NCBI GenBank assembly: GCA_951802425.1
Contig: OX637798.1
Span: forward strand, 3,224,001-3,288,000
Reading direction: 5' to 3'
Origin: Clavaria fumosa
Taxonomy: Eukaryota > Basidiomycota > Agaricomycetes > Agaricales > Clavariaceae
Length of the DNA stretch: 64,000 nt
A program made the position numbers and the translations under genes. Below are positions 1-12,179 of the stretch, in pieces; the first letter of the stretch is position 1, and each line of letters opens with the position of its first letter. Below the pieces are notes generated by a model that was not told where the DNA came from, did not search any database, and worked only from the letters and a program-made list of their open reading frames with translations.

Positions 1-1126
1 GTGTGTGTACTTGAGGGTATCCTGGCAGAGTTCCTGCCACCAGTAATTATGCTCAATTAGCTCATGGGTCCTTTCAGGACCAGGGTGTCCTGCGAGCAGG
101 GTGTCATGATGACTCTGAATTATCCTCTCTCGGAGGGCTGTGTCTGGAGGAATCCACAGTCTGTTTTTGTGCATCCAGAAGCCCTCACTGGTTTCTAACC
201 AGTAACATCCTACTTCAGTAGGAGGGGACTTCTTGGTTGCGGCTTTTATTTGTTTTTCTAGATTGGAATCCGGTCCAATCGATACTATATTTCGGACTCT
301 CAGATGCTCAGGTTTAATGAGGGTGACATCTTTATTGTCATTGTGTCCCTCATCATGTCCAGGCTTTCGGGAAAGAAGATCGGCACAGCTGTTATTCTTT
401 CCTTTTATGTGATGGAGCGTGTAGTTATAGTTTTGGAGCTCCATCATCCATCTGGCCTGTCTACCATTGAGGTTCTGAGGCTTCCGGAAATATAGGAGAT
501 TCTGGTGGTCGGTCCAGACCTCTACAGGGTCTGGCAGTGACAAAAGCCACTTGGACCACTCATGAAAAGCTCTGATGATCAACATCAATTCTTTATCGTA
601 AATCTCATAATTCCGTTCAGTGGAGGACATTCCCGCACTTAGGTAATCTATTGGGTGCCATTTCCCGCTTTTGTCTTTTTGCGACAGAACAGCACCAGTA
701 GCATAGTTACTAGCGTCACACTCGATTCGGAACTGGCCTCTTTCGAGTGGGGAATGGAGCACTGGGGGGTTCATCAAGAGCTTTTTAAGCTCTTTGAAGG
801 CTGCCTGGTGTATGGGTGTCCAGGCCCAAGGTTCCAACCCTGTAAGTTCATGCAAGGGTTTGGCAACCTTCGAGAAGTTGGGGATGAACCTCCTATAATA
901 GTTTAGGAGACCTATGAATTTCTGGAGTTCTTTGAGGTTTTTTGGGATGGGCCAATCCTGGATCCTACTGCACTTTTTTGGTGACAGTTCAATCTTCCCT
1001 TTGGATATAATTAATCCAAGGTATGTAGTCCTGTTAACCTCGAATTCACATTTCTCTGGTCTCATGCACAAACTAAAGTTTCGCAGTGCTGTGAGGACTC
1101 GCCTCACACGGCCAATGGCCAGTTGA
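1..1126 (-). mobile_element. Ty3/Gypsy pol fragment (RT thumb, RNase H, integrase zinc finger), 5'-truncated
   Basis: On the minus strand one open frame runs without a stop from about 1113 to the left edge. It encodes the end of a Gypsy reverse transcriptase (FIGLLNYYRRFIPNFSKVAK), then RNase H (IECDASNYATGAVLSQ, YEIYDKELMLIIRAFHEWSK, VWTDHQNLLYF), then the start of integrase with its HHCC zinc finger (HHDTLLAGHPGPERTHELIE). The palm with its catalytic Y-x-D-D lies upstream and is absent: the similarity stops abruptly near 1113-1126, so the element is truncated there. The rest of integrase would lie left of the window. The sequence differs from the other Gypsy elements here, so it is a separate family. 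The clean frame suggests a fairly recent copy or a recent truncation. No LTR or target duplication is visible. Confidence 0.88.
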
Positions 1127-2071
1127 GCACTACTTCAAATTATGCTTCCTTTCTTCTCCCCAGTCATCTATAACTATGATACTTATGACCAAAGCACCTC
1201 TTCATAGTTATAGTTACCCATATGATTATTTAACTAAGTCGTGATGCATGACCAGTCAGGCTTGTGACCTTATTTATGTTTCCCTTACCCCTCGCGACCT
1301 TAGTAGAATATGCACATGGTCACTTTATGACTAGCTATATCCTGTACTACTATAGTTCTGTCGCTTGGCGACCTCTGTACTTTTCCTTTTCCATTATACT
1401 CTCTGTATGTATGTATATAAAGTCTCGCATGTACTTACGGTACTCTAGACTTGATATTGATGCACTTTGGTTTAAGCTTGAGGCCACGATGCCCTTTGAG
1501 CTTGGAACCATCGCGATTGATAGGTCTTGTCTCTCTTGGTGACCTCAAGATCATCAAGACACTTCTACTCTATTCTAACTCATCCTCCGCGCTCGTATAA
1601 ACTTGCGTGCTTAAGTATTCTCTCCTATTCGTCTTGATACTGATTCCTTCGAACCCCACAGGTTCTCTTGTCAGTTGGTAAAGTCATTGCCTTCACCGAT
1701 ACACCTCTCGACATCATCACGACTACCCACGACTCTCTCAACATCGTCTATTTCTCCCTCCTCATCTATTTCTTCCTTCATGCTTCGTTGGTCAACTTCA
1801 TGACCTTCTCAGCATTACCTATTTCTCTCAACTCATCCTTTTCCCTCTCTATACTTTGTCTACTGACTTCGCAACCTTCTTAGCAATGTCTCCCTCCTCT
1901 CCACTTGTCTTTCTTCATTCTCACATCTTCTTAGACATCCTCGCGACTTTCCGGGACTGAGCATTATCAACTGTGCTCAACAGTTGATTGATCTTAGTGA
2001 GTTTCCAGAACTGGTCACCAACAAGTTGACCTTCGGCATTACTTACAAGATGGGACAGGCCCTAACACGAT
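1127..2071 (+). repeat. Non-coding LTR-like debris (Gypsy LTR and leader)
   Basis: No credible coding region is seen. There is a TATA-like stretch near 1410-1425 and then pyrimidine-rich sequence. The last part (about 1935-2071, with a CAACAG followed by TTGATTGAT near 1978-1992) aligns at roughly two thirds identity with 42465-42595, downstream of Gypsy3. Both look like the 3' end of one Gypsy LTR family plus the first bases of its leader. At about 2071 the sequence switches directly into the truncated RNase H of Copia1, a chimeric transposon junction. Confidence 0.45.
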
Positions 2072-3216
2072 GTATTCAGCCTCAGCACTTGACAGCGTGA
2101 CAAGCGGCTGTTTCTTTGATGACCACGAGACGACCCTGGCCCCGAGCTTGACTGCGTACCCCGAAATAGACTGACGATGAGTCTGCGATGCCCAATCGGC
2201 ATCCACATATACATCTGGTTCAGCGAGAGTCCCACCGAGCGATAGCCATTGGTCACGAGTGGTGTTTAAGTATTTTATTATATGCTTGATCACTTTCCAA
2301 TAAATCTCGGCCAGGTTCTGGGTGAACTGGGTCAATATTCCGACCACAAACTGTATGTCAGGGCGTGAAATAACCGCCGGCCACAGGACGCTGCCGCAGG
2401 CCTCCTGATAAGGCGTGCTGATGGGCTGCGAAGGGCATTGGTCCTTGGAAAATACCATGCCAGGCTCCATGGGCGTATATGTCGGCTTCGCATCTGTTAG
2501 TGAGAATTTCTCAGCCATTGTTGAGATGTACGCTTTCTGATTGATGGAGATCGTCCTTGCAGCTTGGTCATGCCTTATTTCGAAACCTAGGAGCAAAGAG
2601 GCTTCACCCTGGTCTGTAATCTCAAAATATTTAGAAAAAGACCTCTTGAATTCATTTACGGTCATGCGAGAGCTTGCCGTGATGACCATATTGTCAGTTG
2701 AAACCATGACATGGGTTGTTTGGCCAGCACTGGTTTTGGTAAACACCAAGTGATCCAAGCATGACAGTGTGAAGCCCAGGTCGAAGAATATGCTGGTCAT
2801 TTTTTCGTGCCACTTCCTTCCCAACTGCTTAAGCCCATAGAGGCCCTTCAGGAGCTTGCATACTTTTCCTTTATCGTCTGGGCCTAGGACACCTGGAGGG
2901 GCCTCCATGAACACGTCTTCATCAATTTCGGCATTGAGGTAAGCACTGACGACATCTATCTGATCAATCTCCCAGTCAAGTTGGGCTGTGTTGGCGAGGA
3001 TGACTCAGATTGAGGCGATCTTCGTGGCGGCGGCAAAGGTTTCATTATAGTTTAGTCCTTTTACCTGTTTGTGACCGCCAGTGACGAGCCTAACTTTGTA
3101 TCTCAAAACCTCGCCGTTTGGGCCTAGCTTGACCTTGAAGACATGGCTGAACGGGATAACGGGCTTGTTAGGCGGTCTTGGGACGATTTTCCAGGTCCGT
3201 AGGTGTTGCAGCTGTG
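2072..3216 (-). pseudogene. Copia1 segment 1: RT and RNase H, degraded
   Basis: This is the 3' part of a minus-strand Ty1/Copia polyprotein. Going leftward it encodes the RT core (KVKLGPNGEVLRYKVRLV, AYLNAEIDEDVFMEAPPG, KGLYGLKQLGRKWHEKM, VSTDNMVI) and RNase H (YVDADWASQTHRQSISG, SSAEAEYI). It is closely related to Copia2. Defects: a TGA at 3007-3005 where Copia2 has Arg (IASI-R-V), Asn for the second Asp of the S-T-D-D motif, and loss of the RNase H end at about 2071. The right end stops at the CTGTG target site of Gypsy1, and the frame resumes at 11703 on the far side. The last bases before 3217 are one copy of the target duplication. It encodes no functional enzyme. Confidence 0.9.
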
Positions 3217-3915
3217 TGTCACGACCCAACATACCCCGTTACGGGCCGCCCGACGTGTCTTCACACTCGACGACCGCTCCCGACTCAATTCCGCTGCTCG
3301 ACGATCACCCTGAACCTACAATCGGTAATTCCACATGTGGACTGTAATTCCAACGGACTCCGCAGGCTTTGCTATTGTTCAGCCAACGTTGGGAAGCCTT
3401 GGGAATGAGTGGAGTCGGTTTAGGACCTGCAAGGTGGCCTCTAGACGAGCTAACAAAGGCACATCAATGATATTAGGCTTTGGGGTCTGGATACAGTGGC
3501 TGAAACGTGTTTCCGGACGATTTCTTAATATTTGTTTTATGACTTCTTCTTTGTAGATCTTCTTCGATACTATCCCATTTTAGATATTTACCTACTATAT
3601 AAACCTCAGAGCTGTAGTAGATACTACAGCATACAACATAAACTCGATTACCCGCTTACGTGCAAGGATCGCTGTCGAGAGCCGCCTTAGGTACTTGACT
3701 GGGCGTCGCATAGCGGCCACCCTCTCGTGTGGTCTCCAGGTCAAAACCCCTCCTTGTGTCGTCCCGCTACCTCCCACCTTCTCCTGTTGTACCTGCGCCT
3801 CTTCCTGTTGACGCGGCTCGCATGCGGAATTCCCTTTCACCATCAGAATTACTGCTATGCCTTCTCTCGCTGTCGTTTACACTTGTATTTTGGTGGAATT
3901 GACCTACTCTTGACA
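3217..3915 (+). repeat. Gypsy1 5' LTR
   Basis: Begins TGTCACGACC and ends CTTGACA, with TSD CTGTG immediately to the left. A TATA-like TACTATATAAACC lies near 3591-3604. It differs from the 3' LTR at many positions, almost all CG in one copy and TG or CA in the other. Confidence 0.96.
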
Positions 3916-3917
3916 GT

Positions 3918-5495
3918 ATGTTGTATGCTCTGCCACAGACACCCCAACCCAACCCGCCAAGGATGTGCTTGAGGTCCCATTGGGACGAAATGGTGCCGCC
4001 TCAGGCCCCCTCGCCATCCATACACACCCGACCAACAACCTCGCAAGGCCCTTCGGGTCCCCAGACCCCAGCCTCTGTGTCCGCTTCGTTAGGGAGGGTG
4101 CTCGGACCAGGTTTGGCTTCCTTGGGGAGCTCCAACCCCTTGGCCCCAGTACCCCCGTATCCTCCCACTCCACCCACAATGCCTCCAAGCCCTACTCCAC
4201 TACCTCGACCCTCAGTCCCTGCTCTCGGGTTGAGATATACACTTACACCGGTACTACCCCCACTATCCCCACTCACAACTAACTACTCTGGAGTGCTACC
4301 AGCGCTCCCTTTCCCGATACCTGGTGTCAACCCACCATCCTCAGCATGAGGGTCGCAACGTCTGCTGCCGCCAACCCCGAGCCTACCGCCGCAGTTGCCG
4401 CCATGACCTTTCGAGATTCCGGGGATTCCGCAAGGAATTCCACTGGCGGTACCCCCCGCAGTACCCATCAGAAATCCGCCTGCCGGTCTGCCACACTACA
4501 TCTACTACCCGGCACCTGGAGACGATGGCCCCAAACTCAAGGAGCCCAACATCTTCACGGGTAAGGACCCGGCATGGCTAACAATGTTCATCTCACAGTG
4601 CATTACGTGGTTTCTGGGGAAGCCGCAGAAATTTGCTACTGATCGGGATCGCATCTTATTCGCCACGTCGTACCTCCGAGACCAAGCAAATACCTGGTGG
4701 ATGCCATACCTTGTCCAGCAACCGCCCCCCGCAATGTTGGACAATTGGGACAACTTCACCGTGGAACTATTTCTGGTATTCAGAAACCCCCACCTGCACA
4801 TGACTTCGAAGAGCGCACTGTGTAATTTGAAGATGCCCGACAATTCCTGTGTCACGGAATACATCGTTGCCTTCAATTCGCACATGCCCTACACCGGATA
4901 CAACGACGCCGCACTCGCTGAGGCCTTTTATCAGGGGCTTGCCGACCACATCAAAGACCAGTTTCAATACACGAGTTGAGAGCAGGAGTTCACCAGACTC
5001 TGTCAACAAGCTTTGGCCTTCAACGAGTGGTACTGGCAATGCGAGGAAGAACGAGGCCGCTTTCCAACGTCCATCCAATACGGGAAGCAACCCGGCGACT
5101 CATCGCGTGGAAATTCGTCAAACCAGATGAAAGACCACAATGCAAAACCCGCCAACAACCAATCCTCGAACCGCCCTGCGCCCACTCCAGTAACCACCCC
5201 CATCACGACATCCACTCTGGCCAAACCTGCCTCGACCCCTGTAGCGAAGCTGAAGGAGGGTAAGACAGAGAAATCCGCTCCTCATGGACCACTCTCTGCC
5301 GAGAAGAACGACCGCCGCCGGGCTGCTGGACTTTGCTTATATTGCGCAGGTCAAGGGCATTTCTCGAATACGTGCCCATCAATCCCTGCTAACCGCAAAT
5401 CCGCTGCCCGTGCCACTCTCAAGTTTACCATGACTGCAGCCGAGCCCTTGGCCAGCAACAAGTCGGGAAACACTCCAGCATCTCAAGGCATGTAG
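3918..5495 (+). pseudogene. Gypsy1 gag
   Basis: One frame runs from just after the 5' LTR to the TAG at 5493-5495. It encodes a long Pro/Ser-rich N-terminus, a retrotransposon gag core (PNIFTGKDPAWL, FATSYLRDQANTWW, YIVAFNSHMPYTGY, EAFYQGLADHIKDQF) and a CCHC zinc knuckle (CLYCAGQGHFSNTC) near 5335-5376. TGA stops at 4347, 4404 and 4977 break the frame; each is one C-to-T change from CGA. Gag assembles the particle and packages RNA. The TAG at 5493 looks like the genuine gag end, because the pol frame opens a few bases later in another phase, as is common in this family. Confidence 0.85.
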
Positions 5496-5503
5496 GGAGA
5501 TTC

Positions 5504-8500
5504 TTGAGTTGCGATATTGTTGTAGATACCAATGCCAATACTGATACCTGTACCATGGACGAACTCCCCTTATATGATGTTCTGTCGTCTATTTCTTCTG
5601 CTGCCTTTTTGATTTCCATTGTTATTCCACAAATTAACAATACCCCTGTACCCGCACTCGTAGATTGCGGAGCTACCAAATGTTTCGTTTCGCCCAACTT
5701 TGCACCTTTGAAATTCCGTTCAACACTAACCCACCCTATACAACTTAGGCTATTTGACGGGTCCGTCGCAGGACTGATCACCCAAGCAACCAACCAACAA
5801 TTCCGCTTTGAGGACGGCATGATGCATACTGAACGTTTCTATGTTACCCAACTCCATTCGGATGCGAAAGTCGTACTCGGACTGTCATGGCTTTGGAAAC
5901 ACAACCTGGACATCGATTGGCCAACCCTCTCGATACGATTCTGCAATTCCGATACCCGACTGCTGACGATGAAGCCCTTGCCCACTGTAGCCACTGATGC
6001 GGCAAGGCCTGCGGGGTCTCACGACCCAACCACTGATGAACTCAGGGTCCTGAAGGAACTTGCTCCTAAGGACTGGTCAACACTGAGCCAAGGACTACCC
6101 ATGGGGACCACTGGAAATCCACCGTCGGAGTTGAACCCCACTGCGCCCGATAGCAATTCCGCTACGTCGGGAACTTTGAACTCCACTACACGGGACTGGA
6201 GAAACCCACCCGAAGAGCCTTTGCCACCTTTTCCCACTGTTGTTGCTACTGATAGAACTTCACCCAACACGAATTTACAGAGAACGGGGTTACAGGAAAA
6301 TTCCGCTGCCCCGTTGCCTGAACCAACACCTATTGACATTCGAATTTTGGACCCCACCCGCTTTGCCAACCATCTAGTGGGCGAGGATATAATTCTCCAT
6401 GCTGTTTATCACTTTTTCCCTGCACCTGAAGACTCGCTCTGAGCTAATGCCGCACTGACCAATTCTGAACCCCCAGAAGCAAGGGTGAACCCACCGCCGC
6501 AATACGCGGACTTTACCAACGTCTTCTCCAAGGAAGAGGCCTGCACCCTTCCACCCCACCGAACTTACGACCATGCGATACAGCTCGAACCGGACACCAA
6601 AGCCCCTTGGGGTCCACTGTACAACATGTCCGAGCTAGAATTAAAGGTTTTGCACAACTATATCGATGATATGCTCCAGAAGGGATTTATCCACCCTTCT
6701 GAATCCCCTGCGGGAGCCCCTGTTGTATTTGCAAAAAAGAAGGATGGTTCACTCTGTCTTTGTGTTGACTACCGAGGTTTAAACAGGGTGACGATCAAAA
6801 ACCGCTACCCAATCCCACTAATCAACAATATGCTCGACCGCTTACGGGGTGTGCGGATCTACTCGAAAATTGACCTCCGCGCCGGATACAACAACATCCA
6901 CATCAAGGATGGCGATGAGTGGAAAACTGCCTTCCGCACCCGATATGGCGCCTTTGAGTACTTGGTAATGCCATTTGGGCTAACCAATGCTCCGGCAACG
7001 TTCCAGCAGTTCATGAATGACATCTTCGCTGACATGGTCGACTCCTTTGTGGTCGTCTATCTTGACGATATTTTAATTTATTCTGACAACATGACGGAGC
7101 ATGAGGGTCACGTCTGCCGCATTCTACAGCAGCTCCGTGACAATCAACTTCATGCAAACCCGACAAAATCGAGTTTCCACCTTGATTCTGTAGAATATTT
7201 GGGTTTTATTGTTTCTCCTAGTGGAATTTCTATGGACTCTACAAAAATTGATGCCATCTTAACCTGGCCATCACCTACTAACGTTAAAGAAACACAGTCC
7301 TTCTTAGGTTTCGCGAATTTCTACTGACAATTCATCCATGGCTACTTGAGAATAACCCGACCGCTCAATAACCTCACGTGGAAAGGGCTCCACTTCGACT
7401 GGATGACGGATTGCCAAGTGGCATTTGACCGCTTAAAGTCGGCATTTACGTCCGCTCTGGTCCTCGTGCACTATGACCCGGAAAACCCCACTGTTGTAGA
7501 GACGGACGGGTCAGAATATGCCATAGCGGCAATCCTTTCTCAAATTGACTGGACGACTAACCTTCTCCACCCAATAGCCTTTCACTCACGATCCATGTCC
7601 CCTGCGGAATTAAACTACGACATTTATGACAAAGAACTCCTTGCCATCTACGAGGCCTTCCACCAATGGAGGCCCTATTTGGAGGGAGCTCGACATTTGG
7701 TACTGGTGGTAACAGACCATAACAATTTGCAGTACTTTACGACCTCCAAACAACTTTCCCGATGGCAAGCCTGCTGGTCGGAATTTCTCTCCAGCTTCAA
7801 CTTCGTGATTAAATACCATCCGGGTCGCCTTGGGACTAAGCCCGACACACTGACCCACCGCTTGGACGTTTACCCTAAAGGGGAAGATAGGGCTTATGCC
7901 CAAGCTAACCCACAAAATTTCCAACCTTTGTTTAACCCTAGACAGGTCCTCGCAGCAGTCACGATGGACTTGGCAGCAATGCACCACCGAATCCGGAATG
8001 CACTCGCACACGACTCTTATGCCCAAGAACACCTCCGACAACTCAAAAATAATGCGGGAGTTAATTCCGACAAAGAGCCCTTCTCGCTCTCCAATGACAA
8101 ACTCCTACTCTGCGACAAGCAGATTTATGTCCCCAACCACGACAACCTCTGACTCGAAATCTTACGCACCTACCACGACCATAAGCTCATTGGACACCCA
8201 GGGATCTGCAAAACGATTCAGCAGATCCACCAGCACTACTTCTGGCCCAAAATCCAACAATTTGTTATGACCTACGTCCGATCATGCGCCGAATGCATGT
8301 GGACGAAGACAGTCCGACACAAGCCGTACGGACTAATGAAGTTTTTACCTATTCCGCAGTGCCCATGGAGTTCCATTTCAATGGACTTCATTGAGGGATT
8401 ACCGCAGTCTCTCGATTTCGATTCAATTTTAGTTGTTGTGGACAGACTAACGAAATATGCAATCTTTGTAGAATGCCGCAAGACAGATGGTGCCATGGAA

Positions 8501-9437
8501 TTGGCTGCGCTGTTCTTAAAGCATATCTTCGCCAAACACGGTGCACCCCACGACATAGTTTCTGACCAAGGGAAACTATTTGTTTCCAAATTCTGGTCCT
8601 CGCTATGTCATTTACTCGACATCAAAGCAAACCTCTCGACCGCCTACCACCCCGAGACTGACAGACAGACTGAACGCATCAACCAGATCCTTGAACAGTA
8701 TATCCGCCTGTATGTTAACTACCAACAGGACGATTGGGTACCCCTTTTACCGCTTGCGGAATTTGTGTACAACAACACTCCGCACTCTGCAACCCAAGTA
8801 ACGCCCTTCTTTGCGAATAAAGGGTACCACCCCAGGTTTGAGATCAGGATCGATGATGTTAGCTCTTATGCGGCTCGACAACACATGGATGACCTCACTG
8901 CCCTTCACAACTACCTGAAGGAGCAGCTCTGCGTCGCAATTGATCAATACGCCTGGGCTACGGAGCACCGCCAAATTCCGCCCCCGGATTTCCGAGTCGG
9001 CTCCAAGGTCTGGCTGGATGCACATAACATTAAAACGAAGCACCCATCCAAAAAGCTCGACTCCAAGTATGTCGGACCACTCACGATTTCACAGAAAATC
9101 TCTGACCATGCATACTGACTCGAACTACCCCCGGGCCATGAAGGCGTTACACAACATCTTCCCAGTCAAATTACTTCAACTGCATGTCGAGAACGAAATT
9201 CCGCACTGCCAGCAGCCTCCTCCGCCCCCAGTTGAAGTTGATGGTGAAGTCGAGCACGAGGTATCGGCCGTCCTGGACAGTCGTTTCCACTGCAAGAAAC
9301 TCCAATATCTTGTGGAATGGGTTGGCTATGGACAAACAGAACACCGCACCTGGCAACCCGCCGAGAACCTCAAGCACGCCACAGAATACGTTCGGGATTC
9401 CCACCGACGTTATCCACACAAACCCCACCCCGTTTAA
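5504..9437 (+). pseudogene. Gypsy1 pol: protease, RT, RNase H, integrase, chromodomain
   Basis: Domains in order: aspartic protease (ALVDCGATKCFVS, about 5660), RT ([50 protein letters not shown]), RNase H (VETDGSEYAIAAILSQ, YDIYDKELLAIYEAF), integrase zinc finger (HDHKLIGHPGICKTI) and core (SMDFIEGLP, VSDQGKLFVSKFW, TDRQTERINQ, so the D-D-E triad is kept), and a C-terminal chromodomain (YLVEWVGYGQTEHRTWQPAENL, 9309-9374). The frame is interrupted by TGA at 6440, 7325, 8150 and 9116. At least 7325, 8150 and 9116 fall where the family has Arg. A 1-base shift near 9140 (a C/G run) puts the chromodomain out of phase. Chromodomains in this clade direct insertion into heterochromatin, which suits this transposon nest. 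Confidence 0.9.
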
Positions 9438-9724
9438 TGGGCCTACACATCCTACAGAATACCCGCACAAATTCCGCATACTCCGCTTTGTTACAAAACT
9501 TCGAAACCCAACTACTATTTCAAAAGAAACACCACTTTCCACCTCTCGTATGCACTATCATTCATTTCCACTTCACCCTTCGTCTCTCCGTTTACCTTGT
9601 TTTAATCTCACTCCTTGCGGTTTTCACCTTTTGTTGCGCAAGACAGGTCTTTTTTTTTCACAAAAATTTTATGTACATACAAGATTATATATACAGCAGC
9701 CAGAGGAGGGGAGAAAAAGGAAAC

Positions 9725-10619
9725 CTAGTCCGACGCGTCGTACTCCCGCTCCTCGATCACCCGCTTCATGTCCCCGAAGGCGTCGTTCAGTTGCCCAAAC
9801 CTGCGCATGAGCGTCACACATGCTGACTGTATCGACTGCAGGCTCTCGGTGAGGCGAAGATCGTCCGCCTCACAGGGGAGGAACCTCTGCTTCCGCCTCC
9901 ACGCCTCCCATTGTTGCGCGGTCATCGGGGCAGGAGGTATGACCACCACTGGCCGCCGCACCCAACTCGGCCCAGCGACAGGGCCCTCGTGCCTGCTTCC
10001 GACCCCGCTTGAGCGACTTGCCGCCCAGCGTGTTGCATGACCGTTTTTGCCATGCGCACCAGTCGCATGACGTCTCCGCGACCCCGATGCACTGTACGCT
10101 CGCGAATGCACAGCGTTCACAGAGGGGGTCCCGCAAGACCAACACCTTATCCTACAAAATATTACGTTAGAACTTTTTCTCTTGATTAAAATTACTTACC
10201 TTCCCATCCACCAACGTCCGCCCATCCCGCCACGTGCACGTCTCGAGGGATCCGAGGCGGGCGTACTGATAGCCCTCAGCGTCGACTTCCTTGATCTCCG
10301 CATCGCCCGCATCGCACGCCGATGTGTCTTGTTGTTGTTGGACATCCTCGCTTCGCCTGCGCTCCTCCGACGTAGGAACGCAGGCGGCCGCCGCCACTGC
10401 CTCCTCCTCCTTGTGCCGCGTGTTCTGCTCGCGCTCCTCTTCCCTCCGTGCTTCCTCTGCTTCCTCCTCTTGGTGTGCCTGCTCTACCTCTGCTGCCCAC
10501 TCCACACACGCGTCGTCAACCTTCTTCAGGAAATCACGGGCGTCGACGATCGCCTGCTCCGCTGCCTCCAGTTGCCCCTCGGACTCGACGATGTCTCCCT
10601 CAGCCGCAGCAAACGCCAT
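9725..10619 (-). CDS. Antisense two-exon cysteine-rich ORF carried inside Gypsy1
   Basis: On the strand opposite to gag-pol, between chromodomain and 3' LTR. Exon 1 (10619-10200) begins at ATG and encodes an acidic, Glu/Ala-rich coiled coil (EQAHQEEEAEEARREEEREQ). Splicing at GTAAGT (from 10199) to an AG before 10151 keeps phase and adds a cysteine cluster (CERCAFASVQC and CDWCAWQKRSC) and a basic stretch (KSLKRGRKQ). That frame ends at 9870. A second frame over the same DNA (to 9725) encodes a plausible helical tail (AWRRKQRFL, MKRVIEEREYDASD), so there is either a frameshift or a further intron. Function unknown; the cysteine spacing suggests zinc or nucleic-acid binding. Proteins of this style accompany agaricomycete retroelements, from memory only. 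Probably decayed like its host element. Confidence 0.5.
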
Positions 10620-11004
10620 ATACTGCCTACAGCGGTCCTATGGCAGCACTATCATATCAGCATTAGAGCCAAGAGGTTGGGTGACTTACCACCAATCACT
10701 GGGCATTGTCCGCCCACACCCACAGCTCCCTCACCTCCGTCACCGCCTCGAATTCCGCCTGCAGGTCCATTTGGGGGGGAGAGACCTGTCCACCATCAGC
10801 GAGTGCCGGGTTTGGAACTCAGCGACAATTTCATGCAAAAGAGGAAGGAGGGGGTGGAGAGTGGGTGCCATGGTGTTGCAATGGAACAGAGAGGTGCGAC
10901 TCTACAGAAAAAGAAAATCGAGCACCGCCACGAATCAACGGAATCACGTGACTGGTCACGTATGGGCCTGCCTTGCAGGAGCTTGGCTCCTAGGGAGGAG
11001 GTAC

Positions 11005-11702
11005 TGTCACGACCCAACATACCCTGTTACGGGCCGCCCGACGTGTCTTCACACTCGACGACCGCTCCCGACTCAATTCTGCTGCTCGACGATCACCCCG
11101 AACCTACAATCAGTAATTCTGCACACGGACCGTAATTCCGACAGACTCTGCGGGCTTCGCTATTGTTCGGCCAACGTTGGGAAGCCTTGGGAATGAGTGG
11201 AGTCGGTTTAGGACCTGCAAGGTGGCCTCTAGACGAGCTAACAAAGGCACATCGACGATATTAGGCTTTGGGGTCTGGATACAGTGGCTGAAACATGTTT
11301 CTGGACAATTTCTTAATATTTGTTTTATGACTTCTTCTTTGTAGATCTTCTTCGATACTATCCCATTTTAGATATTTACCTACTATATAAACCTCAGAGC
11401 TGTAGTAGATACTACAGCATACAACATAAACTCGATTACCCACTTACATGCAAGGATCGCTGTCGAGAGCCGCCTTAGGTACTTGACTGAGCGTCGCATA
11501 GCGGCCACCCTCTCATGCGGTCTCCAGGTCAAACCCCTCCTTGTGTCGTCCCGCTACCTCCCACCTTCTCCTGTTGTACCCGCGCCTCTTCCTGTTGACG
11601 TGGCTCGCGTGCAGAATTCCCTTTCACCGTCGGAATTACCGCTACACCCTCTCTCGCCATCATTTACACTTGTATTTTGGTGGAATTGACCTACTCTTGA
11701 CA
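11005..11702 (+). repeat. Gypsy1 3' LTR
   Basis: 698 bp copy of the 5' LTR. A purine-rich tract (GGGAGGAGG, about 10993-11001) lies just upstream as a candidate polypurine tract. TSD CTGTG follows at 11703-11707. Confidence 0.96.
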
Positions 11703-11878
11703 CTGTGTGAGCTTGGCATCCCATGCTTCTTGCCACTGACATGCATCATCTCTCGACAGTGCTTGTGTGAGCGTGCACAGTTCAGAACCTATAGCACCAG
11801 CGGTCAGTGTGAGGAGCGGGAAAGGATCTAGGGAAGTGTCTAGAGGGCTTTCAGGTGTGTGCACTGAGGCATAGGCTT
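11703..11878 (-). pseudogene. Copia1 segment 2: linker before RT
   Basis: Short middle piece of the split Copia1 polyprotein, bounded left by the Gypsy1 TSD and right by the Copia2 TSD (GGCTT, 11874-11878). On the minus strand it encodes an in-frame stretch ending LTQALSRDDACQWQEAW, equivalent to IAQALSGPDATHWKKAY in Copia2. It joins in frame to segment 3 (LAGYEA, at 16472 onward) and to segment 1 (LQHLRTWKIV) once both insertions are removed. Confidence 0.88.
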
Positions 11879-12107
11879 TATTGAAAAACTAGGGATAGTC
11901 CGTTAGCCCAGTCAAATGTAAGACTCAGGTATTGCAGTAGTACCTAGGGATAGTCCGTTCTACCCTAGGGCATCAGAAAAGTACTAGTGCGAGGTTAAAA
12001 AGGAAATTACTCACAGCCCAGTCAAATGTAAGACTGAGCTGTGGCAGAGTTCCGGTCGCTCCTAAATAGGCGCATCATTACGTAATCTGTCCGGGTGATT
12101 ACCAACA
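11879..12107 (-). repeat. Copia2 3' LTR (left copy)
   Basis: 229 bp. It carries CG at the three sites where the right copy has TG or CA. Two internal GCCCAGTCAAATGTAAGACT repeats lie about 120 bp apart inside each LTR. Confidence 0.95.
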
Positions 12108-12179
12108 CTCCCTCTCAAACGGGCAGGAGCGCGAGTTCCCTAATGAACGCCTCAAAAGCGGGACGCGGAAGCGGCTTTG

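Larger units (their letters stand above)
3217..11702 (+). mobile_element. Gypsy1: full-length LTR chromovirus with 5-bp TSD, decayed
   Basis: A complete Ty3/Gypsy element of about 8.5 kb. It has LTRs of 699 bp (3217-3915) and 698 bp (11005-11702), both starting TGTCACGACC and ending CTTGACA, and is flanked by the target duplication CTGTG (3212-3216 and 11703-11707). Inside, in order: gag (frame 3), then protease, RT, RNase H, integrase and chromodomain (a different frame), then an unusual 1.5 kb tail with an antisense cysteine-rich gene before the 3' LTR. It sits inside Copia1; removing it with one TSD copy restores the Copia1 reading frame. Seven premature TGA stops and a frameshift make it non-autonomous. 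Confidence 0.96.

Noticed and set aside
3918..4282. Pro-rich open stretches on both strands as separate genes
   Set aside because: They overlap the Gypsy1 gag N-terminus and are frame shadows of C-rich DNA.
9771..11135. Plus-strand open stretches (for example 10182-11135) as host genes
   Set aside because: They lie antisense to the spliced cysteine-rich gene and run into the LTR; composition is that of a shadow frame.
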